DNA of 49,777 bases. Source: Actinomycetota bacterium. Lineage in GTDB: Bacteria > Actinomycetota > Actinomycetes > Actinomycetales > Kineosporiaceae. This document shows, one piece after another, positions 1 through 8,517 of the stretch. Location of the stretch: the NCBI GenBank assembly GCA_030837345.1, contig JAUPKQ010000095.1:1-49777 (forward strand). The letters are read 5' to 3'. The position numbers and the translations under genes were made by a program. The notes beneath the pieces are model-generated. The model saw nothing but the letters and a program-made list of their open reading frames with translations. It was not told the origin of the DNA and did not search any database. How positions within the stretch are numbered: the first letter of the stretch is position 1; every line of letters starts with the position of its first letter.

Positions 1-281
1 ACGAGGCGAGACTCGAACCTCTCGTCCACTGAGACACCACCGGTGGTGTTGCGCAACTCATCCCACGGCGAGATGCCTTGACGGTCTCGAAGCGCGGACT
101 TCTTGCGCTGGCGAGACCAGGCTGCTCGGCATCGAGGAGAGCAGAAGCGGGCATGTCGACGGGCCAGCACGTCCAGGGGCTGCCGACAGTGACCACACTG
201 ACGCGACCGCCGTCCCTTGGATGCCACGCTCCTCGCCTCCCAGCGACACGGCAGCGCTGGGGCGACGCTCCCGACTGCCAT
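1..281 (-). CDS. Zinc-ribbon protein, partial (C-terminus beyond the left edge)
   Basis: An open frame runs from an ATG whose first base is 281 to the window edge without a stop (93 codons visible). Near residues 33-36 it has CGHC and about 16 residues later FCSPRCRAAWSRQRKK, so four cysteines in CxxC...CxxxC arrangement followed by a basic stretch. This is the pattern of small zinc-ribbon proteins common in actinomycetes, some encoded next to mobile DNA. The zinc-binding role is inferred from the cysteines; the biological function is unknown. No clear Shine-Dalgarno precedes the ATG. The overlapping frames at 58-314 on either strand lack such motifs and are taken as shadows. Confidence 0.5.
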   Translation of the reverse strand, partial: MAVGSVAPALPCRWEARSVASKGRRSRQCGHCRQPLDVLARRHARFCSPRCRAAWSRQRKKSALRDRQGISPWDELRNTTGGVSVDERFESRL

Positions 282-360
282 GGGTCTTCTGGACGGTACC
301 GGGAGCTTCAATAGCACGGCAATGGCATGAGGGGCGTCAGGACCAGGAACACCTCGCAGG

Positions 361-390
361 GCAGGTCAGAGAATCATGCCCCTGACCTGC
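361..390. repeat. Inverted repeat in the 282-556 gene-free stretch
   Basis: Perfect 9-bp arms (GCAGGTCAG at 361-369 and CTGACCTGC at 382-390) are separated by 12 nt. The repeat lies between the zinc-ribbon gene and the 3' end of the YoeB-type toxin gene, so it could terminate the minus-strand toxin-antitoxin transcript or be an operator. No U-tract follows in either direction. The rest of 282-556 shows no supportable gene. Confidence 0.35.
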
Positions 391-556
391 GAAAACATGA
401 GTGGAGGTACTGACCGCCCACTCGCGCCCTGGCATCCGCATGGATCTTCCAGGGACCCCAGGACCGGGGCCCCGATGACAACCGGGAGCAGCTCTCAGCG
501 ATCGAAGTTCGACGCTAGGCGGCACCCCGGAGCTAAGTCGACAGCAACAGAAGAAC

Positions 557-808
557 TCAGTAGTGGTAGCGAGCCTGGACGATGATGAGATTCTCGCCCC
601 GGACCGCGTAGACGAGGCGGTTTTCATCGGTGATGCGGCGGGACCAGTAGCCACTGAGGTTTTCGGCTAGTCGCTCAGGCTTACCGATGCCCTGAGCGGG
701 GTCACGAACGGCCTCCCCAATCATGCGATTGATCCGGCGGATTATCTTGGGTTCACCCGCCCAGGAGATATAGTCCTCCCAGCCTGCCTTGTCGAAGACG
801 ACGTTCAC
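557..808 (-). CDS. yoeB: YoeB/Txe-family mRNA-interferase toxin
   Basis: An 83-residue protein, the family's usual size. It matches YoeB along its length, with the block GYWSRRITDENRLVYAV and the C-terminal RYHY. The catalytic residues expected for YoeB are present: Glu45, Arg64, His82 and Tyr83. The family cleaves mRNA in the ribosomal A site when released from YefM. The start is GTG at 808 and its first bases overlap the antitoxin stop codon (GTGA, 805-808), giving translational coupling with antitoxin first, the normal yefM-yoeB order. All catalytic positions are intact, so the toxin is probably functional. Confidence 0.93.
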   Translation of the reverse strand: MNVVFDKAGWEDYISWAGEPKIIRRINRMIGEAVRDPAQGIGKPERLAENLSGYWSRRITDENRLVYAVRGENLIIVQARYHY

Positions 809-1077
809 GAGGCCTGCTGCTCCGCATCACTCTCGCCGATCAGGGCGTGGGCCTCGTAGTCATCGGCCTCGACCCGGGCGACACTGTCGAGCAGACGCTG
901 TGCGTTAGCTGGCGAGCGCAGCAGATACCGAGTCTCCATGAGCGAGCGCCACATGTGCTCGGGCACCAGGAAGGCCGTGCCGGACTTCGAGACGATCTCT
1001 ACTGCTTCCTCATCGTCGTTGACCTGCTCGATCAGCGGGAACAACCGCTTGCGGGCCTCGCTCGCTGACATCGCCAT
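805..1077 (-). CDS. yefM: YefM/Phd-family antitoxin
   Basis: A 90-residue protein with the N-terminal block MSASEARKRLFPLIEQV and later FLVPEHMWRSLMET, characteristic of Phd/YefM DNA-binding antitoxins. It should fold with DNA through its N-terminal half and wrap the YoeB-type toxin with its C-terminal half. I chose the ATG at 1077 because a strong Shine-Dalgarno (GAGGAGG) lies about 6 nt upstream; the longer frame from 1128 would add 17 unlikely residues and cross the probable operator. It overlaps the toxin gene by 4 bp. Confidence 0.9.
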   Translation of the reverse strand: MAMSASEARKRLFPLIEQVNDDEEAVEIVSKSGTAFLVPEHMWRSLMETRYLLRSPANAQRLLDSVARVEADDYEAHALIGESDAEQQAS

Positions 1078-1108
1078 GCCGACCTCCTCGACCCAACCCC
1101 CTCGACTC

Positions 1109-1127
1109 GTACCACCCCATGGTACCA
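1109..1127. promoter_or_regulatory. Probable yefM-yoeB operator
   Basis: GTACCA (1109-1114) and TGGTAC (1120-1125) form a 6-bp inverted repeat, and the right arm lies in a perfect 8-bp palindrome TGGTACCA (1120-1127). The site is 32-50 bp upstream of the antitoxin start. YefM proteins bind short palindromes with a GTAC core in their own promoter, so autoregulation here is likely. Function is inferred from position and symmetry. Confidence 0.5.
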
Positions 1128-1256
1128 CCTAGCTCGCTCGGTACGTTCTCGCTGAGAAGTCTCCCGAAATCCCGCCAGCCCGACACGAAGCGCCGCAACA
1201 CGATCCCGAGGCTGCACCCACAGGAGACTCAACGGGGACTCGCACCCCTCAAACCA

Positions 1257-1287
1257 CGAACGCCCAGATCAGTGACCTGGGCGTTCG
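1257..1287 (-). terminator. Terminator hairpin of tRNA-Val
   Basis: Perfect 11-bp arms (CGAACGCCCAG and CTGGGCGTTCG) around a 9-nt loop, located 4 nt beyond the 3' end of the minus-strand tRNA gene. There is no long U-tract, as usual for actinobacterial terminators. Confidence 0.75.
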
Positions 1288-1291
1288 GCTG

Positions 1292-1364
1292 TGGGCCCGG
1301 CCGGACTTGAACCGACGACACCCGCGGTGTAAGCGCGGCGCTCTACCAACTGAGCTACAGGCCC
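1292..1364 (-). tRNA. tRNA-Val (anticodon TAC)
   Basis: A 73-nt cloverleaf on the minus strand. The acceptor stem is GGGCCTG pairing with CGGGCCC (one G-U pair), with discriminator A. The D-arm contains GCTCAGTTGGTAGAGC. The anticodon stem is CCGCG/CGCGG with loop CTTACAC, so the anticodon is TAC (reads GUA, valine). The T-arm is GTCGG-TTCAAGT-CCGGC. CCA is not encoded. Confidence 0.96.
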
Positions 1365-1531
1365 GGACGACGGGACGGGAGCCGTCCCCCCTCGCGGTAC
1401 GCCGCCAGTTTACGGGTGACAGCCCTGCGGTCGACGACCGCCCGGCGAGTCGGTCGCGAGAAGGACGGTACCTCGAATCACCGGGAACGTGTCGGCGTCG
1501 GGCACGCCGCGGCCGGGCCTGGCACGGCAGG

Positions 1532-2491
1532 ATGCCTGATGTGCCGGACGACCTTCCCCAGGGCAATCCCCCGCCGAGCGATGACCACACTCCACACGGC
1601 TTCGCCTCGGCCCCCTCCCCGGAGGTGGCCGAGCTGCTCGCCTCCGCGTGGGACGGCGTCGCGGACCTCGCCCGGGCGACCGATCTCGACGCCCCCAGCC
1701 GGCTGGAGGGCTGGACGGCGCGCGACGTCCTCGTGCATCTCGGCAGCTGGCCAGAGCACGTCCGGTTCGAACGTCTCGTGGAGGACGTCCGTCGCGGGCG
1801 GGTCCCCGAGCGGGACGACGTCAACGCCCGCAACGCCCTCGTCGTCGCCGCGCACGCCGACGCCGGGGTCGACGACATCGTCGCGGCGCTGGGCCGGGCC
1901 CGTGACCGGGCTCTTGAGTTCCTCACCTCGGCGGAGGCGGAGACCCTCGGACACCGTCCCGCGGATTCCCCCGTGGGGCCGATCCCCCTCACCGGTGTCC
2001 TCGTCGCCGGCGCCTACGAGCTCGCCGTGCACGCGCTGGACGTCGCGTCGCCGCACGAGGTGCCGCCGGGCGTCCTGGGGGCGGGAGTCGCCTCGCTCGT
2101 CGACACCGCGGGTGCCCTGGCTGCCCGGTCGGGGCTGGACGCCCGGTTCGCGGTCCTCACACCGGTTGGCAGCACGGCCTGCCGCAGCCAGCACGGAGGC
2201 TGGACGACGCTGCGCCTCGGCCATCGGCCGATCGACGAACTCGGCTGGCCGTCCGTGCGCGGCGAGGCAGCGGACGTGATCGACGCCTCCGCGGGACGGC
2301 GCGCCGCCGTCCCGCTGATGCTGGCGCGGCGGCTGAGACTCACCGATGTCCCCGGGCTGCTCACGCTGTTACCGGCCCTGGAAACAGTTCCGGGGCTGCC
2401 CGGCGGCACAGCGCTGCGGGCGGCGGCACGCAGCCTCGCCCGTGCGGGATGGTTGGTCGGCAGGGTCTCCACGACACTGCGCGGAGTCTGA
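1532..2491 (+). CDS. MDMPI/DinB-like maleylpyruvate isomerase family protein
   Basis: A 319-residue protein. After a roughly 30-residue disordered N-terminus comes an MDMPI N-terminal (DinB-fold) domain with the signature GWTARDVLVHL (residues 60-70; His69 is a likely metal ligand) and a second histidine in YELAVHALD. The family binds a divalent metal and includes mycothiol-dependent isomerases and transferases; most actinobacterial members have no known substrate. The ATG at 1532 was chosen because the frame farther upstream runs back through the tRNA gene. Upstream signals are weak (GGCAGG directly before the ATG). The gene stands alone and ends just before a strong terminator. Confidence 0.7.
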   Translation: MPDVPDDLPQGNPPPSDDHTPHGFASAPSPEVAELLASAWDGVADLARATDLDAPSRLEGWTARDVLVHLGSWPEHVRFERLVEDVRRGRVPERDDVNARNALVVAAHADAGVDDIVAALGRARDRALEFLTSAEAETLGHRPADSPVGPIPLTGVLVAGAYELAVHALDVASPHEVPPGVLGAGVASLVDTAGALAARSGLDARFAVLTPVGSTACRSQHGGWTTLRLGHRPIDELGWPSVRGEAADVIDASAGRRAAVPLMLARRLRLTDVPGLLTLLPALETVPGLPGGTALRAAARSLARAGWLVGRVSTTLRGV

Positions 2492-2495
2492 GACA

Positions 2496-2547
2496 CCTTC
2501 CCTCCGGTGTCCACGGCGCGTTGACGTCGCGGACACCGGAGGGAAGG
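2496..2547. terminator. Bidirectional terminator
   Basis: Perfect 17-bp inverted repeat (arms 2496-2512 and 2531-2547, 18-nt loop) between the convergent MDMPI-like and DUF3052 genes. It can serve both strands. Confidence 0.85.
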
Positions 2548-2556
2548 GATCTACGT

Positions 2557-3030
2557 CTAGCGGCGCCCGCTGCGTGGCGCAGCGAGCCTCGTACCCGTCC
2601 AGTCGGGGCAGGCGCTGATCGTCGTCGTGGCGTGCAGTCCCGCGGTGGGGGCTGCCTCCTCGATCTCGGACAGCTCCAGATGACCGGGCCGCCCGGACTT
2701 CGGTGTGAGCAGCCAGATCACCCCGCCGTCGGCGAGGTTGGTGAGGGCGTCCACGAGGGCGTCCACGAGGTCTCCATCACCGTCCCTCCACCACTGGAGG
2801 GCGACATCGACGACGTCCTGTCCGTCCTCGTCACCTAGTTCGTTCCCGGTCAGGCCTTCAATGGAGGCCCGCAGTTCATCGTCGGCATCGCTGTCGTAGC
2901 CGAACTCCTGGACGACCATCCCCGGCCGAAGCCCGAGTCGGCCGGCCATGGATTGGTCAGCCGCGGACCCCGCGGTCGTGCCCACCCCTGTGCCCTCCTC
3001 GACTACCTGATCACTCACCCTGGCGTCCAT
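2557..3030 (-). CDS. DUF3052 family protein
   Basis: About 157 residues. The signature of the family is visible: AGRLGLRPGMVVQEFGYD, then ALQWWRDGDGDLVDALVDAL, then DGGVIWLLTPKSGR and EEAAPTAGL. DUF3052 proteins are small, soluble, acidic and restricted to actinobacteria; their function is unknown. The gene is divergent from aceE, an arrangement repeated in other actinobacteria, which hints at a link to pyruvate dehydrogenase or its regulation. GTG at 3033, ATG at 3030 or GTG at 3018 could each start translation; none has a strong Shine-Dalgarno. A 12-nt tandem repeat in the gene encodes LVDALVDAL. Confidence 0.85.
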   Translation of the reverse strand: MDARVSDQVVEEGTGVGTTAGSAADQSMAGRLGLRPGMVVQEFGYDSDADDELRASIEGLTGNELGDEDGQDVVDVALQWWRDGDGDLVDALVDALTNLADGGVIWLLTPKSGRPGHLELSEIEEAAPTAGLHATTTISACPDWTGTRLAAPRSGRR

Positions 3031-3098
3031 CACCCTGGTCCATCCTGGTCCGTCAGTGTGGACACGCTAGTGCACGTCGGGCGTGGAGGGAATGCGTC

Positions 3099-3113
3099 CT
3101 CACCGTCGGTGAG
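3099..3113. promoter_or_regulatory. Perfect palindrome in the DUF3052-aceE divergent region
   Basis: CTCACCG-T-CGGTGAG is a 15-nt perfect palindrome in the 382-bp gene-free region between divergent DUF3052 and aceE. A related half-site set (GTGAG...CTCAC) follows at about 3149-3165. It is a candidate operator for a dimeric regulator; the regulator is unknown. Confidence 0.4.
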
Positions 3114-3290
3114 TCGATCAGATGAGGTCGGACCTGAATCCGCGGGGGGTGAGACACCCCTCACACCGATCGGACCGCTCCTGCCAAGTGACCTTGGTCC
3201 CCCTGGGGCAATCGCGCGCCAATGCACCGTCACGCGACATTCCGTCCCTTCTCCGAAGAGCGACGCGCCACGGTCAGGATGTGACGTCCA

Positions 3291-3320
3291 CCGCTGAAGG
3301 GGTGAGGATGTCCTCAGCGG
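3291..3320. promoter_or_regulatory. Nested inverted repeats upstream of aceE
   Basis: CCGCTGA (3291-3297) is repeated inverted as TCAGCGG (3314-3320), and inside it TGAGGA-TG-TCCTCA (3303-3316) is a second perfect palindrome. The nest lies about 95 bp before the aceE start. It may be an operator or an RNA structure in the leader. No promoter hexamers are certain in 3031-3412. Confidence 0.4.
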
Positions 3321-3412
3321 ACGTGCGTCCCTGACGCCCGACGTCCGTTTCGGACAGCTGCTCGCACGCCAGGACGGGCGGATTCGGCCCGGTGGAACGA
3401 AAGGGAACGAAC

Positions 3413-6160
3413 GTGGCTGCACACCCCGACGCCGGCCCCATCATCAACGGTCTCCCGAGCCAGCTGCCCGACATCGACCCGGACGAGACGCTTGAGTGGC
3501 TCGCCTCGCTCGACGCCGCGGTCGACGAACGGGGTCGTGACCGGGCGCGCTACCTGATGCTGGCGCTCCTGCAGCGGGCGCGGGAGAAGAACGTCGGCGT
3601 CCCCAGCCTCTCGTCGACCGACTACATCAACACGATCCCGCCCGAGCGTGAGCCGTGGTTCCCCGGCGACGAGGACGCCGAGCGCGCCTACCGTCGCTGG
3701 ATCCGCTGGAACGCGGCCGTGATGGTCCACCGGGCCCAGCGCAGCTCGATCGCGGTCGGCGGCCACATCTCGACGTACGCGTCGTCCGCGACGCTCTACG
3801 AGGTCGGCTTCAACCACTTCTTCCGGGGGAAGGACCACCCCGGCGGCGGCGACCAGGTCTTCATCCAGGGCCACGCCTCCCCCGGCGTCTACGCGCGGGC
3901 TTTCCTGGAGGGGCGTCTCTCCGAGTCGCAGCTCGACGGTTTCCGCCAGGAGAAGTCTCACGCCGGTGGCGGGCTTCCGTCGTACCCGCACCCCCGCCTC
4001 GCCCCCGGCTTCTGGGAGTTCCCGACGGTCTCGATGGGCCTCGGCCCGATCAACGCCGTCTACCAGGCCCAGTTCAACAAGTACCTGCACGCCCGGGGGA
4101 TCAAGGACACCTCGCGGCAGCGGGTATGGGCCTTCCTCGGCGACGGCGAGATGGACGAGGTCGAGAGCCGTGGAGCCCTCCAGCTCGCCTCCTTCGAGGA
4201 GCTCGACAACCTCACCTTCGTCGTCAACTGCAACCTCCAGCGGCTCGACGGGCCGGTGCGCGGCAACGGGAAGATCGTCCAGGAGCTCGAGGCGTTCTTC
4301 CGCGGCGCGGGCTGGAACGTCATCAAGGTGATCTGGGGGCGGGACTGGGATCCGCTGCTCGCCTCGGACCGCGACCACGCCCTGGTCAACCTGATGAACG
4401 CCACTCCGGACGGCGACTACCAGACCTACCGCGCCGAGAGCGGCAGCTACATCCGCGAGCACTTCTTCGGGCGCGACCCGCGCACGCGCAAGCTGGTCGA
4501 GCACCTGTCGGACGACGACATCTGGAACCTTCGGCGCGGCGGCCACGACTACCGCAAGGTCTACGCCGCCTACAAGGCCGCGACCGAACACAACGGGCAG
4601 CCGACCGTCGTCCTCGCCAAGACCATCAAGGGCTGGGCGCTCGGTCCCTCGTTCGCGGGCCGCAACGCGACGCACCAGATGAAGAAGTTCGCCATGGCGG
4701 ATCTCAAGATGCTCCGTGACCGGCTGCGGATCCCGATCAGCGACGCCCAGCTCGAGGCCGACCCGTACCTGCCCCCGTACTACAACCCCGGTCCGGAGCA
4801 CGAGGTGATCCAGCGGTTGCGCGCCACCCGTCGCGACCTCGGCGGCCCGATCCCCCAGCGCCGCGCCACCGCGAGTGCGATCAAGCTCCCGGAGGAGGGC
4901 GCGTACGCCGTCTCCAAGCGGGGGTCGGGCAAGCAGGCGGTGGCGACGACGATGTCCTTCGTCCGTCTCCTCAAGGACCTGATGCGCGACAAGGGGTTCG
5001 GACCCCGCGTCGTCCCGATCATCCCGGACGAGGCGCGGACCTTCGGGATGGACTCCTTCTTCCCGACCTCCAAGATCTACAGCCCGCACGGCATGACCTA
5101 CACGTCGGTCGACCGGGATCTGATGCTCGCCTACCGGGAGTCGGAGACCGGCCAGATCCTCCACACGGGTATCAACGAGGCCGGGTCGGTCGCCGCGTTC
5201 ACCGCCGCGGGCACCTCCTACGCGACCCACGGCGAGTCGATGGTGCCGATCTACATCTTCTACTCGATGTTCGGGTTCCAGCGCACCGGTGACGCCTTCT
5301 GGGCCGCCGCCGACCAGATGGCCCGGGGGTTCGTCATCGGGGCGACCGCCGGGCGGACGACGCTCACCGGGGAGGGCCTCCAGCACGCCGACGGGCACAG
5401 CCCGATCCTCGCCGCCACCAACCCCGCCGTCGTGTCGTACGACCCCGCCTACGCCTACGAGATCGGGCACATCGTGCGGGACGGCCTCCGGCGCATGTTC
5501 GGCCCCTCGCCGGAGAACATCTACTACTACCTCACCGTCTACAACGAGCCGATGCTCCAGCCCGCCGAGCCTGAGGGCGTGGACGTCGAGGGCATCCTCC
5601 GGGGTATCCACCGGGTGAGCGCCGCCGGCGTCCCGGACGGCGTGGACCGGCCGCGCGCCCAGCTGCTCGCCTCGGGTGTCGCCCTGCCGTGGGCTCTTGA
5701 GGCCCAGACCCTGCTCGCCGAGCACTGGGGGGTCGCGGCGGACGTCTGGAGCGTCACCAGCTGGACCGAGCTGCGCCGCGAGGCGATGGACTGCGACCGC
5801 GTCGCCCTGCTCCACCCGGACGAGCCGACGCCGACCCCGTACCTCACCTCGAAGCTCGCGGGAGCACCCGGCCCGGTGATCGCGGTCAGCGACTTCATGC
5901 GCCAGGTCCAGGACCAGATCGCCCCCTGGGTGCCCGGCGACTTCTCCTCCCTGGGGACCGACGGCTTCGGCTTCTCCGACACCCGGGCGGCGGCCCGCCG
6001 CTTCTTCACCGTCGACGCGCCGTCGATCGTCACCCAGACGCTGTCACGCCTCGCCGTCATGGGCCAGGTGGACGCCGATCTGCCGCGCCGTGCGCTCGAC
6101 AAGTACCGGCTGCTCGACGTCACCGCCGCGACGACCGGCACGACCGGAGGCAACGCCTGA
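3413..6160 (+). CDS. aceE: Pyruvate dehydrogenase E1 component, homodimeric type
   Basis: A 915-residue protein, the usual length for single-chain AceE. It decarboxylates pyruvate with thiamine diphosphate and passes the acetyl group to E2 lipoyl domains to form acetyl-CoA. The ThDP/Mg motif GDGEMDE begins near residue 243 and ends in NCN ([16 protein letters not shown]). The active-site loop region [15 protein letters not shown] and the second-domain block [23 protein letters not shown] are present. GTG at 3413 is preferred: GAAAGGGA lies 6 nt upstream, while the ATG at 3392 lacks a ribosome site. The gene is monocistronic, ends before a strong terminator and sits near the fatty-acid operon that consumes its product. 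Confidence 0.97.
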   Translation: MAAHPDAGPIINGLPSQLPDIDPDETLEWLASLDAAVDERGRDRARYLMLALLQRAREKNVGVPSLSSTDYINTIPPEREPWFPGDEDAERAYRRWIRWNAAVMVHRAQRSSIAVGGHISTYASSATLYEVGFNHFFRGKDHPGGGDQVFIQGHASPGVYARAFLEGRLSESQLDGFRQEKSHAGGGLPSYPHPRLAPGFWEFPTVSMGLGPINAVYQAQFNKYLHARGIKDTSRQRVWAFLGDGEMDEVESRGALQLASFEELDNLTFVVNCNLQRLDGPVRGNGKIVQELEAFFRGAGWNVIKVIWGRDWDPLLASDRDHALVNLMNATPDGDYQTYRAESGSYIREHFFGRDPRTRKLVEHLSDDDIWNLRRGGHDYRKVYAAYKAATEHNGQPTVVLAKTIKGWALGPSFAGRNATHQMKKFAMADLKMLRDRLRIPISDAQLEADPYLPPYYNPGPEHEVIQRLRATRRDLGGPIPQRRATASAIKLPEEGAYAVSKRGSGKQAVATTMSFVRLLKDLMRDKGFGPRVVPIIPDEARTFGMDSFFPTSKIYSPHGMTYTSVDRDLMLAYRESETGQILHTGINEAGSVAAFTAAGTSYATHGESMVPIYIFYSMFGFQRTGDAFWAAADQMARGFVIGATAGRTTLTGEGLQHADGHSPILAATNPAVVSYDPAYAYEIGHIVRDGLRRMFGPSPENIYYYLTVYNEPMLQPAEPEGVDVEGILRGIHRVSAAGVPDGVDRPRAQLLASGVALPWALEAQTLLAEHWGVAADVWSVTSWTELRREAMDCDRVALLHPDEPTPTPYLTSKLAGAPGPVIAVSDFMRQVQDQIAPWVPGDFSSLGTDGFGFSDTRAAARRFFTVDAPSIVTQTLSRLAVMGQVDADLPRRALDKYRLLDVTAATTGTTGGNA

Positions 6161-6200
6161 CGACGCACCGACGTCCGGGGCAGCCGCCCGGCTGAGACGG

Positions 6201-6240
6201 TGATGCCGGGTCTGACGGAGAACCGTCGGACCCGGCATCA
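6201..6240. terminator. Bidirectional terminator after aceE
   Basis: 18-bp arms (6201-6218 and 6223-6240) with a single T-G mismatch and a 4-nt loop AGAA, placed between convergent aceE and the minus-strand gene ending at 6261. Confidence 0.85.
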
Positions 6241-6260
6241 GTCCGGCATCACCGGGAGGA

Positions 6261-7133
6261 TCAGTGCTTGTGGCGGTCCCTGGCGATGGCGCTGTCCCGG
6301 AGGTCGATGAGCGGCCCGCGGACCGAGATGCCCGCGGGGTCGGTCATCGGGCCGCCCGCGGCGCGTTCGGCCTCCAGCTGAGAGATCAGCCCGTCGAGCT
6401 CGCGACGGAGCTCGGCGACGCGCCCGGCGTCCGGGTGGGTCGACAGAGCGTCGAGGTGCCGCCGCGCGTCGCCGATGCGGCGGGCCTCGATCGCCGCGAG
6501 CACGAGGTGACGGCCCGCCTCCAGGTCGTGCTCGCTCGGACGCCAGTGCGCCACCCCGAGGCCGAGAGCGTCGCTGGGCAGCTGTTCCTCCCGGAGGACG
6601 GCGAGGGCGGTCGCGAGCGCGCGCCCGCTCGGGTCGCGCTCGGCGGCCGTCGCGAGACGTCTCAGCGCCGACTCGCGGTCGGTGTGGACCGACAGCCTGC
6701 CGAGCTCGATCAACGGGAACCAGGCCCGGGAGTTGTGGGCGAGCTCCTCCGCGAGGGCCCACACGGCGTCGTCCGCCGCCCGGCGACGGTCGTCCTCGGA
6801 CCGTCCCTCGGCCTCATGGCCCGCCGTGGCGTTGGCCCGCACGATCTCCGCGAGCCGGGGGAAGGCCTCGACGTCGTTCGGGTCCTCCCGGAGACGTTCC
6901 CAAAGAGCGGCCTCCTCGCGAGGGTCGGTGCCCGGGCCCGTCGCGCCTGCCCATGCCGCGCCGGTCCATGCCGCGCCGATGCGGGCCGTGGAACCACCGA
7001 TACCGACCGCGGGGGGCACCCCTGCCCCCGCCGTCACGTCGGCGATGACGACTGTTGGACGCTCCGCGTCGAACGACGCGGGACGCCGCCTCAAGCGATC
7101 CCCCAACTCGGTCAACCTGTCGATGGCCTTCAC
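6261..7133 (-). CDS. Hypothetical alpha-helical (TPR-like) protein
   Basis: About 290 residues, no confident family. Residues 1-40 form a charged helix with Leu/Arg; residues 40-70 are Gly/Ala-rich and low in complexity (GAAWTGAAWAGATG). The remaining 200 residues look like helical hairpins resembling tetratricopeptide repeats (EAFPRLAEIVRANA; ARRHLDALSTHPDAGRVAELRRELDGL). No signal peptide or membrane segment. GTG at 7133 follows GGAGGT by 4 nt; an ATG at 7145 has no ribosome site. It lies between aceE and ppk2 on the opposite strand. Function unknown; protein interaction is a guess from the fold. Confidence 0.65.
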   Translation of the reverse strand: MKAIDRLTELGDRLRRRPASFDAERPTVVIADVTAGAGVPPAVGIGGSTARIGAAWTGAAWAGATGPGTDPREEAALWERLREDPNDVEAFPRLAEIVRANATAGHEAEGRSEDDRRRAADDAVWALAEELAHNSRAWFPLIELGRLSVHTDRESALRRLATAAERDPSGRALATALAVLREEQLPSDALGLGVAHWRPSEHDLEAGRHLVLAAIEARRIGDARRHLDALSTHPDAGRVAELRRELDGLISQLEAERAAGGPMTDPAGISVRGPLIDLRDSAIARDRHKH

Positions 7134-7149
7134 GAATACCTCCATTGCA

Positions 7150-7177
7150 GGTCGGCGCACGGTCGGCGCACGGTCGG
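7150..7177. repeat. 11-bp tandem repeat
   Basis: GGTCGGCGCAC occurs twice and a half in tandem immediately upstream of the minus-strand gene start. The remainder of 7178-7390 shows no supportable gene. Confidence 0.6.
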
Positions 7178-7390
7178 CTCCGACCGGCCCGAAGGATGCC
7201 GAACTGTGCTAGTCACCCGATGCGACCCTAACCCGCCTGACCGCGACCAGCGAGCCTCGACAGCCGTCCGGCCCAACCGCCGGCCGGACCCGGACGCCGA
7301 CAGCAGCAGCGCCTCGTCCCGCCGGGTGACACGACGACCTGTTGGGCGCAGGCGCTTGCGCAACGTAACCGGGGGCGGTGAGGTGGGGAA

Positions 7391-8392
7391 ATGGCGAGCG
7401 ATGAGCTGACCTCGAAAACGTCGGTGTCTCCTTCTGATCAGCACTCGGACGGGGCCCACAGCGAACCACATCATGACAAGCCCGAAAAGTCGGAGAAACC
7501 CGGCATGACCGGCAAGCCCACCACGAAGCATGGGGCAAAACGTGCAAAAGATACTAAAGGCGACCCTAAGGGGGCGGATGGCGCCCCCCGGAGACTCTCC
7601 CGCAAACGGTACGAGGCCGAGTTGCAGCGCCTGCAACAGGAGCTCGTCGCCGTCCAGGAGTGGGTGAAGGCGACCGGGCAGCGTGTCGTCGTCGTCTTCG
7701 AGGGCCGTGACGCCGCGGGCAAGGGCAGCACGATCAAACGGATCACGGAGTTCCTCAACCCCCGGGTCGCCCGGATCGTCGCCCTGCCGATCCCGACCGA
7801 ACGCCAGCGCACGCAGTGGTACTTCCAGCGGTACGTCGATCACCTGCCCGCGGCGGGGGAGATCGTTCTCTTCGACCGGTCCTGGTACAACCGCGCAGGC
7901 GTCGAGCGGGTGATGGGCTTCTGCACCCCTGACGAGTACCGCCGGTTCCTCCACCAGTGCCCGATGTTCGAGCGCATGCTGGTCGAGGAGGGGATCCTGC
8001 TGCGCAAGTACTGGTTCTCGGTGAGCGACGAGGAGCAGGAGCGCCGGTTCCGTTCCCGCATCGAGGACCCCCTGCGCCGGTGGAAGTTCTCCCCCAACGA
8101 CCTTCTCACCCGGGACCGCTGGGTCGACTTCAGCCGGGCCAAGGACGAGATGTTCGTGCACACCGACATCCCCGAGGCCCCTTGGTACGTCGTGGAGGCC
8201 GATATCAAGCGTCACGCCCGTCTCAACATGATCGCCCACCTGCTGTCCGTCCTGCCCTACCAGCGCGTCGAACACCCCCGGATCGAATTGCCGCCCAGGC
8301 CGGCCGCCCAGGATTACCAGCGCCCGCCCCGGGAGCTCTTCACACAGGTTCCGGACCATGCGGGGGACCTCCTCTCCACCGGCGACGCGTGA
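7391..8392 (+). CDS. ppk2: Polyphosphate kinase 2 family protein
   Basis: A 333-residue single-domain PPK2. The first 70 residues are charged and disordered. The catalytic domain has a Walker A EGRDAAGKGST (Lys111), the lid-preceding FLNPRVARIVALPIPTERQ, and a Walker B-like FDRSWYNRAGVE (Asp162). The family transfers phosphate between polyphosphate and nucleoside mono- or diphosphates; single-domain members (classes I and III) make NTP or NDP, and I cannot assign the class by eye. ATG at 7391 follows GAGGTGGGG. The gene is monocistronic. The product would buffer nucleotide and phosphate pools in the cytoplasm. Confidence 0.93.
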   Translation: MASDELTSKTSVSPSDQHSDGAHSEPHHDKPEKSEKPGMTGKPTTKHGAKRAKDTKGDPKGADGAPRRLSRKRYEAELQRLQQELVAVQEWVKATGQRVVVVFEGRDAAGKGSTIKRITEFLNPRVARIVALPIPTERQRTQWYFQRYVDHLPAAGEIVLFDRSWYNRAGVERVMGFCTPDEYRRFLHQCPMFERMLVEEGILLRKYWFSVSDEEQERRFRSRIEDPLRRWKFSPNDLLTRDRWVDFSRAKDEMFVHTDIPEAPWYVVEADIKRHARLNMIAHLLSVLPYQRVEHPRIELPPRPAAQDYQRPPRELFTQVPDHAGDLLSTGDA

Positions 8393-8517
8393 GCGGCACC
8401 TGCGCGACGTGTGAGTGACGCGTGAGTGATCTGACACGGAGAGTTGTCCATGTGGCACAAAGGCCGACACAAAAGTAGAGGCGAGGCTGGAGGATCTCGT
8501 CGCACTACTCTGGCCCG

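Noticed and set aside
1-30. tRNA-like T-arm (GGTTCGAGTC on the minus strand) at the left edge
   Set aside because: The flanking bases do not pair to form a T-stem, and the region fits a zinc-ribbon coding frame.
3314-5815. 833-codon open frame antisense to aceE
   Set aside because: It mirrors the codon bias of aceE, has no recognisable domain and is a high-GC shadow frame.
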